A program made the position numbers and the translations under genes. A DNA stretch of 64,000 bases from Gp6-AA40 sp035649635 (GTDB lineage Bacteria > Acidobacteriota > Vicinamibacteria > Vicinamibacterales > UBA2999). This document shows positions 53,557-61,638 of this stretch, one piece after another; the stretch's first letter is position 1; the number at the start of each line of letters is the position of its first letter. Location: NCBI GenBank assembly GCA_035649635.1, contig DASRJE010000036.1:3362-67361 (forward strand), in the 5' to 3' direction. Below the pieces are notes generated by a model that worked only from the letters and a program-made list of their open reading frames with translations, made no database searches and was not told where the DNA came from.

Positions 53557-54150
53557 ATGTCTCCAACGGCGAGAATCTCAGTCTCTACCCTGTTCCTGAC
53601 ACTGTTGATCTCCATTGCCAATGCAGTCCCGGCAAACGCGCAGGGGTTCGTCAGCCCGTTCCTCGGCTACAACTTTGGCGGCGATTCGGGCTGCGTCGAG
53701 ATCACCAACTGCGAGGACAAGAACCTCAATTGGGGCGTCGGCGTTGGTGCGCTGGGACCGATCTTCGGCGGAGAGCTCGAGTTCGCGTTCATTCCGGACT
53801 TTTTCGGAGAGTCGAACACCCAGTCATCGAGCGTGTTCACCCTGATGGGAAATTTCATGCTGGCGCCCCGATTCGGACCGGTTCAGCCCTATGGCACCGT
53901 CGGACTCGGGCTCATCAAATCGCATGCGGAGTTGACGCTGTCGGGCCTGGTCCAAAGTGATGAGGATAACAACGACTTTGGGTGGAACATCGGCGGCGGA
54001 ATGTTCATCTTTTTCGGTGACCACTTCGGCATTCGTGGAGACATCCGCTATTTCCATGCGTTTTCGGCCATCGAATTCATTGGCCTCGACCTGGGTGAGA
54101 CCAAACTCGACTACGGCCGCTTCAGTGGCGCGCTGGCGGTGAAGTTCTAG
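53557..54150 (+). CDS. outer-membrane beta-barrel protein
   Basis: 197 residues with signal peptide (LFLTLLISIANAVPANAQ). The mature part alternates Gly and aromatic residues (GWNIGGGMFIFFGDHFGIRGDIRYFHAF, split blocks) and ends LDYGRFSGALAVKF with a terminal Phe, typical of outer-membrane insertion. One Cys pair (CVEITNC). Resembles OMP_b-brl type barrels. Confidence 0.8.
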   Translation: MSPTARISVSTLFLTLLISIANAVPANAQGFVSPFLGYNFGGDSGCVEITNCEDKNLNWGVGVGALGPIFGGELEFAFIPDFFGESNTQSSSVFTLMGNFMLAPRFGPVQPYGTVGLGLIKSHAELTLSGLVQSDEDNNDFGWNIGGGMFIFFGDHFGIRGDIRYFHAFSAIEFIGLDLGETKLDYGRFSGALAVKF

Positions 54151-54229
54151 AGTACGGCCTCGGTAACTCTTACATCGCCGGGTTTCGTGGCCTGCCTGAG
54201 TTAGGGTAGTGTTGGGCTCACGGGGGTAA

Positions 54230-54634
54230 GTGGGCCCGGTGCCACCGGACACTTCAGGCACGGAAACGTTGCTCATCGTGGAGAACGAGCCGGCGATTCG
54301 CAATCTGCTGCAGGTGGCGTTGCGGAGGAACGGCTACACCGTTCTGGCTGCCGAATCGGGCCGTGAGGCGCTGGAACTCGTGCGCAACCACGGCGGTGCG
54401 ATCGATCTCCTCATCACCGACGTTGTCATGCCGGACATGGATGGCCCGGAACTGGTGAAACACCTCACCACGATCCGGCCGGATACCCCGGCGTTGTTCA
54501 TGTCGGGATACATGGACGATACTCTCGGCGACCGCGGGATCCTGTCCACGAACGCCAACTTCATTCAAAAGCCGTTTTCGCCCAGGGCCATCGCCAAGAA
54601 GGTGCGCGACATCCTGGACCGAGTCGAACGATGA
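54230..54634 (+). CDS. stand-alone response-regulator receiver
   Basis: 134 residues, GTG start 54230. CheY-like: acidic pair VENEPAIR, phosphoacceptor Asp in LLITDVVMPDMDGPELV (about residue 64), Thr/Ser in LFMSGYMDD, Lys in FIQKPFSP. The VVMPDMDG/SGYMDD pattern matches receivers of hybrid kinases. No output domain and no kinase adjacent. Its stop overlaps the next gene (ATGA). Confidence 0.9.
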   Translation: MGPVPPDTSGTETLLIVENEPAIRNLLQVALRRNGYTVLAAESGREALELVRNHGGAIDLLITDVVMPDMDGPELVKHLTTIRPDTPALFMSGYMDDTLGDRGILSTNANFIQKPFSPRAIAKKVRDILDRVER

Positions 54635-55593
54635 CAAGAGTCGCTGTGATGTGTATCGCGTTGGTTCTCTGGGCGGCGCAGTCTCCGGTCGCTCAGGAAC
54701 CGCCGGCGTCCGCGCCAGCGGACGCGTCCTCGGCAACCGCTCTCGTAAGCACGTGGACACTCAGTTCAATCGAGCGTGGCGTCTCTGGTGAGAAGCCGGA
54801 GCGAGTCCAGAACCCGCGCGGACTTCTGATCTTCGACGCCGTCGGCCATGCCTTCGAGCTGTTTACGACGGCGAGTCGCCAGCAACCGGAGACACCTCAA
54901 ACCGATCCGCTCGGGATGTTCAACGCATACGGCGGCTTCTGGGGCAGCTATCGTGTCGACACCGCCCAAAAGCGAATCACGTTCAAAGCCCAAGGCGCGG
55001 TCAGCATGACTGTGCAGGGCCGCGAGTTCTCTCGCTCCTTCGAGCAGGACGGCAATCGCTTGACGATGACCACGATCGACGAGCCTCATGCGCACGGAGG
55101 TACTCGGTGGACGTGGCAGCGCGTGCCGACGATCGACAACCTGTCGCCCTTCTATCGTCAGACCGTCGGCTTCTGGGAGCACGTCGTCGAGCGGCGTGTC
55201 ACTGTCTCGACCGGCGAGGTGGTGTCGGAGTCGCGCCGGGCGCCCAGCGTCATCGTCTACACACCGGGCGGGTTCGTCGGGGTTCACTTCCCTACGTTGA
55301 ACAGGAAGCCGTTTGCGTCGGACAACCCGACGGCTGACGAAGCGCGTGCGGCGCTGCAGGGATATCTCGGATATTACGGTGCACTCACGGTGTACCCGGG
55401 CGAGGTGTTTCACAACATCCTCGGCGGCGTGAGCCCTGCGGCCGGCAGCATCCTTCGGCGATACGCCGACATCAAGGACAACGAGCTCACCGTGAGACTG
55501 ACACCCACGGGGAATCAGCCGGTGCAAAACCAGACGATCGTGATCCTGCGGCGCCTCAGTGGCGTCGACGACATGCTTTCGCGGAAGCAATAG
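54631..55593 (+). CDS. lipocalin-like domain secreted protein
   Basis: 320 residues with signal peptide ending SPVAQ. Two related halves: STWTLSSIERGVSGEKPERV...RGLLIFDAVGHAFELF and TVGFWEHVVERRVTVSTGEVVSE...VIVYTPGGFVGVHF, each of the Lipocalin_5 type. Coupled to the receiver gene by a 4-bp overlap. Function unknown, possibly hydrophobic ligand binding. Confidence 0.78.
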   Translation: MTRVAVMCIALVLWAAQSPVAQEPPASAPADASSATALVSTWTLSSIERGVSGEKPERVQNPRGLLIFDAVGHAFELFTTASRQQPETPQTDPLGMFNAYGGFWGSYRVDTAQKRITFKAQGAVSMTVQGREFSRSFEQDGNRLTMTTIDEPHAHGGTRWTWQRVPTIDNLSPFYRQTVGFWEHVVERRVTVSTGEVVSESRRAPSVIVYTPGGFVGVHFPTLNRKPFASDNPTADEARAALQGYLGYYGALTVYPGEVFHNILGGVSPAAGSILRRYADIKDNELTVRLTPTGNQPVQNQTIVILRRLSGVDDMLSRKQ

Positions 55594-55598
55594 ATACC

Positions 55599-55672
55599 GT
55601 AGGGCGGGTCTTGTTCTGTAGACAGGCCTTGCGCGCCGGTCCGTCGGGTCCAAAGAACAGGACCCGACCTAC
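55599..55672. repeat. REP-like elements at the metallo-hydrolase 3' end
   Basis: GTAG at 55599-55602 starts a degenerate copy. A clear copy follows: GTCGGGTCC (55643-55651), 8-nt loop AAAGAACA, GGACCCGAC (55660-55668), foot CTAC 55669-55672. The TAG in the complement (55669-55671) is the stop codon of the gene at 55669-56559. Confidence 0.75.
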
Positions 55673-56559
55673 TGGTAATACTCCGGCGCCTTTTTTATCG
55701 CAGCATGCGCCGTGAAATCGTGCTGAATCCACAGGCGCGCTTTCCGCTGCGTCATGAACGTCTCGAGCGCGGCGCGCGACACTTTCGTCTGATCCACGTT
55801 GAACTCGAACGTCGGATACCTCCCCATCGTGCGTTCCGCGGCGTAGTGATACAGGTCGCCAGACAACACCACAGGCCCAGTCTCGGGCAGGTTCACAAAG
55901 AGCACCTGATGTCCGGGCGTATGTCCCGGGGCTGCTTTCACGATCACCGTGCCGTCGCCGAACACGTCATGCTCATCGGCAGTCACGATCATCGTCTTGC
56001 TGTTCTTGAGCGCGCCGTAAGTGCCGGGCCGGCTGGTGCCGCCAGGCTTGTCGGAGAACATTGCATCGCGCTCAACCTGCCGCACGAGCCACGTGGCACT
56101 GGCGAACAGGCTCGCGTTCGCCGTGTGATCCCAGTGATAGTGCGACAACGCCAGGTAGGTGATGCCTGACGGCTTGTGGCCGGCGGCCTGCACTTGAGCG
56201 ATCAGCGGCCGCGTGATCGTGACAAACCGTTCCTGTCCATCCGAGAGAACGAGCCGCTGGCGAACCGGGCTCCCGGTCGGCATCCACTCACTGTCCGGCA
56301 CCGCAGCCGTGTCCCACATGAGCAGCCCCTTCGGGTGGACGATCAGGTACGCCGCGACCGAAAGCTGCGTGACCTTCACGTCCTCTTTCGTCAACTGGTA
56401 GCGGGCAGGATCGGACTCGAGCGTGCCGCCGTCGAAGACGTACAACCTGATCGCGGCCGGTGCCGGTTTCGACTGCGCATGCACGGCATGCGATACATGT
56501 ATTCCCGTAACGAGGAATAGCACTGCCGCCAGCGTCGCGAGAGTCGCCTTGAGTCGCAT
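55669..56559 (-). CDS. exported MBL-fold hydrolase, AHL-lactonase-like
   Basis: 296 residues from ATG 56559; signal peptide ends VHA. Metal motif SHYHWDHT with H140, H142, D144, H145, then APGHTPGHQVLF and LSGDLYHY. This is the pattern of N-acyl homoserine lactonases (AiiA clade) and relatives. A periplasmic AHL lactonase is plausible but unproven. The stop codon is provided by a REP. Confidence 0.85.
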   Translation of the reverse strand: MRLKATLATLAAVLFLVTGIHVSHAVHAQSKPAPAAIRLYVFDGGTLESDPARYQLTKEDVKVTQLSVAAYLIVHPKGLLMWDTAAVPDSEWMPTGSPVRQRLVLSDGQERFVTITRPLIAQVQAAGHKPSGITYLALSHYHWDHTANASLFASATWLVRQVERDAMFSDKPGGTSRPGTYGALKNSKTMIVTADEHDVFGDGTVIVKAAPGHTPGHQVLFVNLPETGPVVLSGDLYHYAAERTMGRYPTFEFNVDQTKVSRAALETFMTQRKARLWIQHDFTAHAAIKKAPEYYQ

Positions 56560-56580
56560 CGCTTCGACCTTTCTCGAAGA

Positions 56581-56644
56581 TCCGGCTTCCGCCTTCGCTG
56601 CGCGTACGGTGGACAAGACGGTGGACAAGAAAGCCGGACACTAC
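56581..56644. repeat. extended REP-like hairpin with tandem loop duplication
   Basis: TCCGGCTT (56581-56588) pairs with AAGCCGGA (56631-56638), foot CTAC 56641-56644. The 42-nt loop contains ACGGTGGACAAG twice in tandem (56606-56617 and 56618-56629), plus CCGCCTTCG. An expanded version of the short REP-like type. Confidence 0.7.
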
Positions 56645-56671
56645 GGCACTTCAGGCACGGTCTGCGCGCGA

Positions 56672-57175
56672 TCAGGCAGGCACCGGCGCGTCGATGCCCG
56701 CCCACAGATTCATCGTGCTCAGTTCCTCACGGCCACAAGCCTTGAGATACACAAACAACTGTGTTCGATACGCGGCGCAGCCGCACAACACGAGGTTCAC
56801 GATGAATGCCCCGCGCGTCGTCGTGTTGCCGAACATCTCGATTTGTTCGCGGAAGTCGGCATCGGACATGTCGCCCAGAAGACTCGCGTACAGATCGCCG
56901 TGCCCGGCAATCACGGCGAGCGTCTGATCGAAATCGCGCGCCGCGGCGGCCTTTTCCTCAACTGTCCACACCGCCGGATCGAACGTGCCGGTCTTGGTGA
57001 ACTTCACCAGCATCGGTCCCATCAGGCTGAGATATCGCAGCAGTTCTATCGTGCTGCGCTGCTTAGGCGTCGGACGGTAATCGAGCATGCTGCGATCGAT
57101 TTTGCTCGCCAGGTGAAGCAGGATGTGGACTTCGTGCTTGAGCGAGCCGATCAACTCGGACTTGGTCAGGACCAT
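56672..57175 (-). CDS. DinB-like four-helix protein
   Basis: 167 residues from ATG 57175. Contains SLKHEVHILLHLASKIDRSMLDYRPTPKQRS and FGNTTTRGAFIVNLVLCGCAAYRTQLFVYLKACG, with helical spacing and conserved His-like positions of the DinB/YfiT superfamily (probable metal-dependent thiol transferase or damage-inducible fold). Assignment is moderate. Confidence 0.65.
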   Translation of the reverse strand: MVLTKSELIGSLKHEVHILLHLASKIDRSMLDYRPTPKQRSTIELLRYLSLMGPMLVKFTKTGTFDPAVWTVEEKAAAARDFDQTLAVIAGHGDLYASLLGDMSDADFREQIEMFGNTTTRGAFIVNLVLCGCAAYRTQLFVYLKACGREELSTMNLWAGIDAPVPA

Positions 57176-57312
57176 GGGACTCCTCGCGGAAAATGGAAGC
57201 CGGCAGGATATCACTGTCGCAGCGCGCTGGAACAGGCAGCCCGGTTCACGAATGGCCCTCTGTGAACAAGTTGACGTTTCGCGGCGCTGTTTTTATCGTC
57301 GACCAACCACCC

Positions 57313-58758
57313 ATGCGCGAACTTTTGCAGGACATCCCGTTTCCCATACCCCTGGACGCCTACCCCAGCTCCGTTGCTGACAGCCTTGTCGGGGTGTTGC
57401 GCACCCGCATCGAAACCGACCCGTTCAACGCGATTGCGACAGCGATCTTTTTTCTCGCCGTCCTGCACACGTTCTTTGCGGCCCGATTCGTGGAAGCAGC
57501 TCATCGTGTCCAGCGCCGTACGGACGGGCGCTCCGCCGCTGCCGGCGTCGCGCCGATGCCGAGCGTGGCGGCCGAATTCCTCCACTTCTTCGGCGAGGTC
57601 GAGGTGATCTTTGGTCTTTGGGCCGTCCCCCTGATCATCGCGATCGTGCTGTCGCGCGGGTGGACCACAGCCGCGCACTACTTGAACGACACGGTGAATT
57701 ACACGGAGCCGTTATTCGTCGTGGTAATCATGGCGCTGGCATCTACGCGCCCCATCATCGAGTTGGCTGAAGGAACACTCCGTCGGCTCGCGAACATCGG
57801 CGGCGGCACGCCGGCGGCCTGGTGGATCAGCATTCTCACCATCGGTCCCCTGCTTGGTTCGTTTATCACCGAGCCAGGCGCGATGACGATCGCCGCCATC
57901 CTGCTCACACGACAGTTCTATGACCTGCAACCGAGCGTTCGCTTGAAATACGCCACGCTCGGGGTCCTGTTCGTCAATGTTTCGATCGGCGGGACGCTGA
58001 CTCACTTCGCGGCTCCGCCAATCCTGATGGTGGCGCGGCCTTGGAACTGGGATACGGCATTCACGTTCGGCCATTTTGGATGGCGAGCAACGCTGGCGAT
58101 CGCGATCTCGACGCTCGGGTACTACCTGGTCTTCCGCCGGGAATTCGCGATTCTGGCCACTCGCCCGCCAGCGCCGGATCCGATTCCGGCCGCCCCCGAG
58201 GCCGTACTACGTGGCCAGCAGTCGCTTCCGATTCCGTGGTGGGTCACCGCCGTCCACGTGCTCTTCATGATCTGGACGGTCGCCAACGTTCACTACCCGG
58301 CTCTGTTCGTGTCCGGGTTCCTGTTTTTTCTTGGCTTCAACCGAGCGACCGCTTCGTACTCGAGCTTGTCCGACTTCCGCACGCCGCTCCTCGTCGGATT
58401 CTTCCTCGCTGGTCTCGTCGTCCACGGAGGGCTTCAGGCGTGGTGGATTGCTCCGGTAATCGCTCGCCTGGCCGAGACACCTCTCTTCATTGGCGCGGCC
58501 ATCCTGACAGCCTTCAACGACAACGCCCTCATCACCTATCTCGCCACGCTAGTGCCGAATCTCCACGATGGCCTGAAGCAGGCGGTGGTCGAAGGCGCCG
58601 TCACCGGTGGCGGGCTGACGGTCATCGCGAACGCGCCCAATCCGGCGGGCCAGGCACTGCTCGGCAGGTTCTTCGACGACGCCGTGAATCCGCTGTATCT
58701 GTTTCTCGGGGCGGCAATCCCGACCCTGATCGCGGCAGCAGCGTTTCGACTGCTGTGA
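57313..58758 (+). CDS. putative Na+/H+ antiporter
   Basis: 481 residues from ATG 57313; a longer upstream frame is unsupported. About eleven hydrophobic segments, with GPLLGSFITEPGAMTIAAILL and FNDNALITYLATLVPNL near the ends of the halves, typical of the putative Na+/H+ antiporter family (Na_H_antiport_3 type). Ion specificity is inferred only from the family. Confidence 0.8.
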   Translation: MRELLQDIPFPIPLDAYPSSVADSLVGVLRTRIETDPFNAIATAIFFLAVLHTFFAARFVEAAHRVQRRTDGRSAAAGVAPMPSVAAEFLHFFGEVEVIFGLWAVPLIIAIVLSRGWTTAAHYLNDTVNYTEPLFVVVIMALASTRPIIELAEGTLRRLANIGGGTPAAWWISILTIGPLLGSFITEPGAMTIAAILLTRQFYDLQPSVRLKYATLGVLFVNVSIGGTLTHFAAPPILMVARPWNWDTAFTFGHFGWRATLAIAISTLGYYLVFRREFAILATRPPAPDPIPAAPEAVLRGQQSLPIPWWVTAVHVLFMIWTVANVHYPALFVSGFLFFLGFNRATASYSSLSDFRTPLLVGFFLAGLVVHGGLQAWWIAPVIARLAETPLFIGAAILTAFNDNALITYLATLVPNLHDGLKQAVVEGAVTGGGLTVIANAPNPAGQALLGRFFDDAVNPLYLFLGAAIPTLIAAAAFRLL

Positions 58759-58767
58759 GAGGCCTCC

Positions 58768-59238
58768 TCACCGCCTGCTTCCGGACCCGCGGCGCAACGC
58801 ATTCTTTCTGAGCGGGCCTCGCGGGTCGACGGGCGTTGGCCGCTCGTACCAGATCTCGACCTCGTAGCCGTCGGGATCGATGAAGAACAGGTAGGGTTCA
58901 CCGGGAACGAATTCACCGGAGTCACGAATCGTCCCTCCGGCTGCACCGACGGCCTGTCTGGCGCGAGCGATATCAGCAGGTCGTTGAAGCCTGAACCCGA
59001 AATGCGCGATGCCGCCGCTCTTGCCTGCCGCGGCAGGCTTGCGCTCGAACACGAGGACATCCCAGCTTCCCGGAGTCTGTGCCTGCACGAAGTCTTCCTG
59101 CTGATAAACAGGCACGACGCCTAACACCGCTCGATAGAACTCGAGCGAGCGTTGCGGATCACGCACGGCGAGGGCCACGTGCGTGAGCCCGCGCGTTTTC
59201 ACCGAGCGAGCGCGTTCGGTGGCCGAATCAGATTTCAC
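58768..59238 (-). CDS. VOC family protein
   Basis: 156 residues. Motifs: LTHVALAVRDPQRSLEFYRAVLG (about 18-40), IAHFGFRLQRPADIARARQAV and FFIDPDGYEVEIWYER at the end. Metal-binding pattern His (about 20), His (about 79), Glu (about 129) is complete. Function unknown. Convergent with the antiporter gene (9 nt). Confidence 0.85.
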   Translation of the reverse strand: MKSDSATERARSVKTRGLTHVALAVRDPQRSLEFYRAVLGVVPVYQQEDFVQAQTPGSWDVLVFERKPAAAGKSGGIAHFGFRLQRPADIARARQAVGAAGGTIRDSGEFVPGEPYLFFIDPDGYEVEIWYERPTPVDPRGPLRKNALRRGSGSRR

Positions 59239-59283
59239 GCAGCTGATTATGGACCTGACGCGCTCGACTGTCCGAATCGTCCG

Positions 59284-59628
59284 CTAGTGCGACGGCGACC
59301 TGCTCGGCGGCAGCTTGGCGTGTGCGACCTCCACGACGGTGGCAATCCTCTGGTCGGGTTCGTTCTCGTAGTGAACGGTGACAGTCGAACCCACTTTCAG
59401 ATCACCTTCACGCTCGGTTGACGGGCGCATGACGAACGTCATGTTCTTCCCTGAGTACGGCGAGATCTGGTGAATCACGAGCGTGGACGAATCGACGAAC
59501 TTGACCGCGCCCTTGGCGGTATGGACCTGCGGCGATGTCTTGGGCAGCGCGGCGGACGCGGGCATGTCGGCTGCGAACGCTATGGCAGACAAGCTCAGAA
59601 TCAGGGCAGATGTGCGGACGATGCTCAT
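59284..59628 (-). CDS. small secreted protein, OB/SH3-like
   Basis: 114 residues from ATG 59628; signal peptide ends FAADMPASA. One domain with AKGAVKFVDSSTLVIHQ, MTFVMRPSTEREGDLKVGSTVTVHYENEPDQ, typical of small periplasmic OB-like proteins. No catalytic motif. An 8-bp palindrome lies upstream of its start. Confidence 0.7.
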   Translation of the reverse strand: MSIVRTSALILSLSAIAFAADMPASAALPKTSPQVHTAKGAVKFVDSSTLVIHQISPYSGKNMTFVMRPSTEREGDLKVGSTVTVHYENEPDQRIATVVEVAHAKLPPSRSPSH

Positions 59629-59661
59629 ATGGGTCCTTCCGAGTGATGACGTTGACAATCA

Positions 59662-59682
59662 TCGATGAACCCATTTCATCGA
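59662..59682. promoter_or_regulatory. 8-bp inverted repeat, possible operator
   Basis: TCGATGAA (59662-59669), CCCAT, TTCATCGA (59675-59682), about 34 nt upstream of the start of the gene at 59284-59628. Length and position fit an operator for a dimeric regulator or a leader hairpin; no more can be said. Confidence 0.35.
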
Positions 59683-59779
59683 ACGCGAATGAGCGCCGGA
59701 TGAATCGTTGATTAACTGTCGTTCAGTCCCGGAGAGTCATCTGAAAAGCTCTGGCGTCGCCAGCTTCGGAAGGCGATGC

Positions 59780-60565
59780 TCAGGACGGCGTGTTCTGGCG
59801 CACCCAGCCGATCGCTTCCTGCAACCGCCGGTCGAATTCGCCGAGGTTGTCGCTGAACCGGTGATTGGACGCCGGGACGACCCACAACGTCTTCGGTGCA
59901 TTCGCCTTGTCGAGAATCCGTCGCGCTTCCTCGACGGGCACGAACTCATCACGGCTCGAGTGGATTTCCGCGAGCGGAATCGGTGTGACCTTGCTCACGA
60001 CGTCACCAGCGCTGAACAACGGCTCTCTCGGCACACCATGCGTGAGATAGATCAAGGAATCCTTCATGCGCCAACCCAGCTCGTTGGCATCGGGCAGACC
60101 GAGAGCGATGACGCCAGCCATCATCCCCTTCGTCTGGTTATCGGCGGCGGCCAGAACCGACAGGCCTGCCCCTTCCGACACGCCGATCAGAATCGGCTTC
60201 TGCCCCGATCCGCGCTGCGACGCGTACTGGGTCAACACGCGATAGTCGGCTGGTACGTCCTCGGGCCGGAGCGTCGCCTCGCTCGTGGTAAAGCCGCGCA
60301 GATAGGCCCTCGCATCGAATCCGACGACGAAATAACCACGCGCGGCAAGCGCCTCCGCCACGTGCACGCCAAGATGGATCCAGCCGCCATCTCCGCTCGT
60401 GACCACGACGGGATCACCACCGCGCTGACCGTAGATGTGCAGCAGTTGCTGTTGTCCGCGAATGGTCAGGTACTCGGTCGTCTCTGCATATTCCGATTGA
60501 ACACGCAGGCCGAAGACCGTCGCCGCGATGAACGCAGCGCTTAGCATCCGGTTTGCCGTTATCAC
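59780..60565 (-). CDS. AcvB/VirJ-like exported hydrolase (second of pair)
   Basis: 261 residues from GTG 60565 (overlapping the upstream stop as GTGA). Signal peptide ending RVQSEYAE. VirJ/AcvB features: SGDGGW at 57-62, GFDARAYLRGFTT, GxSxG-type IGVSEGAG (Ser130) and terminal NHRFSDN. In Agrobacterium the AcvB domain hydrolyses lysyl-phosphatidylglycerol; the same activity here is inference. Confidence 0.8.
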   Translation of the reverse strand: MITANRMLSAAFIAATVFGLRVQSEYAETTEYLTIRGQQQLLHIYGQRGGDPVVVTSGDGGWIHLGVHVAEALAARGYFVVGFDARAYLRGFTTSEATLRPEDVPADYRVLTQYASQRGSGQKPILIGVSEGAGLSVLAAADNQTKGMMAGVIALGLPDANELGWRMKDSLIYLTHGVPREPLFSAGDVVSKVTPIPLAEIHSSRDEFVPVEEARRILDKANAPKTLWVVPASNHRFSDNLGEFDRRLQEAIGWVRQNTPS

Positions 60566-61440
60566 GCGCCCTCCCTGCCAGAAGAGACCCACGCCACTGC
60601 TTCGACGAGCGCTGCCGAGAACGCCGATTCACCACCGCTGAACCGATGGTTGCGGGCATCGATCGTCAGGAATCGACGCGTGGGCGAATCGAGACCGAAC
60701 AGCGCCCGTGCCTGTGCGGCGGGCAGATAGTGGTCGCCCGAGGCCTGAATGACCACCGAGCGCTTCGACGCCATTCGCGAAAGAAGCGGATACATGGCGA
60801 TTGGCGGCGGCCGTTGATCACGCGTGCCGTCGACGGGTTGAGCCAGGTCGACGTCGTCATCGGTCACCGCATCGAGATCGAGTTGCTCGTCCGCGGACAG
60901 TCCGATCGCCACGAGGCCAAGGACATGCGGATCGGCGTCGGGACTGACCGCCACGAGCACGCCCAGCGACGCGCCGCGCGACCATCCCGTCAGTACCACG
61001 GGTGCGTCCCGCGACAGCAGCAGCGTCGCGCGCGCCGCATCGATAATCTGTTGATACCCGTGGACGACGTGCGCGATCGTCAGCGGCTTCGACCACCGCT
61101 GTTCGATGTGCATGAGCGCCTTGGTGCTGACACCCACCACCGGAAAACCGCTCCCGGCGAGTGTGCGGAACATGCCAACGGCTGCGCCGAACCATCCACC
61201 ATCACCGCTGGCATAGAGCACCAGCGGCACGGACGATCGCAGATCCACGGGCGAGAGGAGATGAAGCGTCAGTGGCTCGCCGTGCAAGGGAACCTGTGTT
61301 GACGACTCGCGGATCCCGCCCGGTTGGGTCGCGACTCGCAGCGCCCCGCCGCATCCGTGACTGGCCGCCGCAAGCAGCGCCGCGAGAGCGGCGAGGAACG
61401 TCGTCCGCGTCCTGCCCACGCTCTTATTCGACGCTGCCAC
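60562..61440 (-). CDS. AcvB/VirJ-like exported hydrolase (first of pair)
   Basis: 292 residues, GTG start 61440. Signal-like N-terminus (FLAALAALLAAASHGC, weak lipobox at Cys30). Same family marks as its partner: SGDGGW at 77-82, TGWSRGASLG (Ser153), SGDHYLPAAQ and RNHRFSGG near the end. The two genes are tandem paralogues and translationally coupled. The first lacks the internal block around the partner's RAYLRGF, so they may have different substrates. Confidence 0.8.
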   Translation of the reverse strand: MAASNKSVGRTRTTFLAALAALLAAASHGCGGALRVATQPGGIRESSTQVPLHGEPLTLHLLSPVDLRSSVPLVLYASGDGGWFGAAVGMFRTLAGSGFPVVGVSTKALMHIEQRWSKPLTIAHVVHGYQQIIDAARATLLLSRDAPVVLTGWSRGASLGVLVAVSPDADPHVLGLVAIGLSADEQLDLDAVTDDDVDLAQPVDGTRDQRPPPIAMYPLLSRMASKRSVVIQASGDHYLPAAQARALFGLDSPTRRFLTIDARNHRFSGGESAFSAALVEAVAWVSSGREGA

Positions 61441-61528
61441 CCTGAGCCACAGATGAACCGGTGATTAAGTTCAGTTCATCGCAGCTGAGCAGGCGAGCAG
61501 AATGCCCACGGCGGTTAGAAATGAATCA

Positions 61529-61636
61529 AGGCGGGTCCAAAGACCCGCCTCTGCAAGTGGCGGAACGCGGAATATATAGCTGCGGCCTCGCGAACCCCGA
61601 GTCCCGGATCCCGAGTCCCGGATCCCGGATCCCGAG
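61529..61636. repeat. REP-like hairpin plus CCCGAGTCCCGGATCC array
   Basis: Hairpin AGGCGGGTC (61529-61537), loop CAAA, GACCCGCCT (61542-61550) with a degenerate foot. It is followed by about 40 nt of CCCCGAGTCCCGGATCC-type units (61598-61636) running up to the fhs stop codon. No facing arm. No gene lies between the VirJ-like gene and fhs. Confidence 0.7.
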
Positions 61637-61638
61637 GC

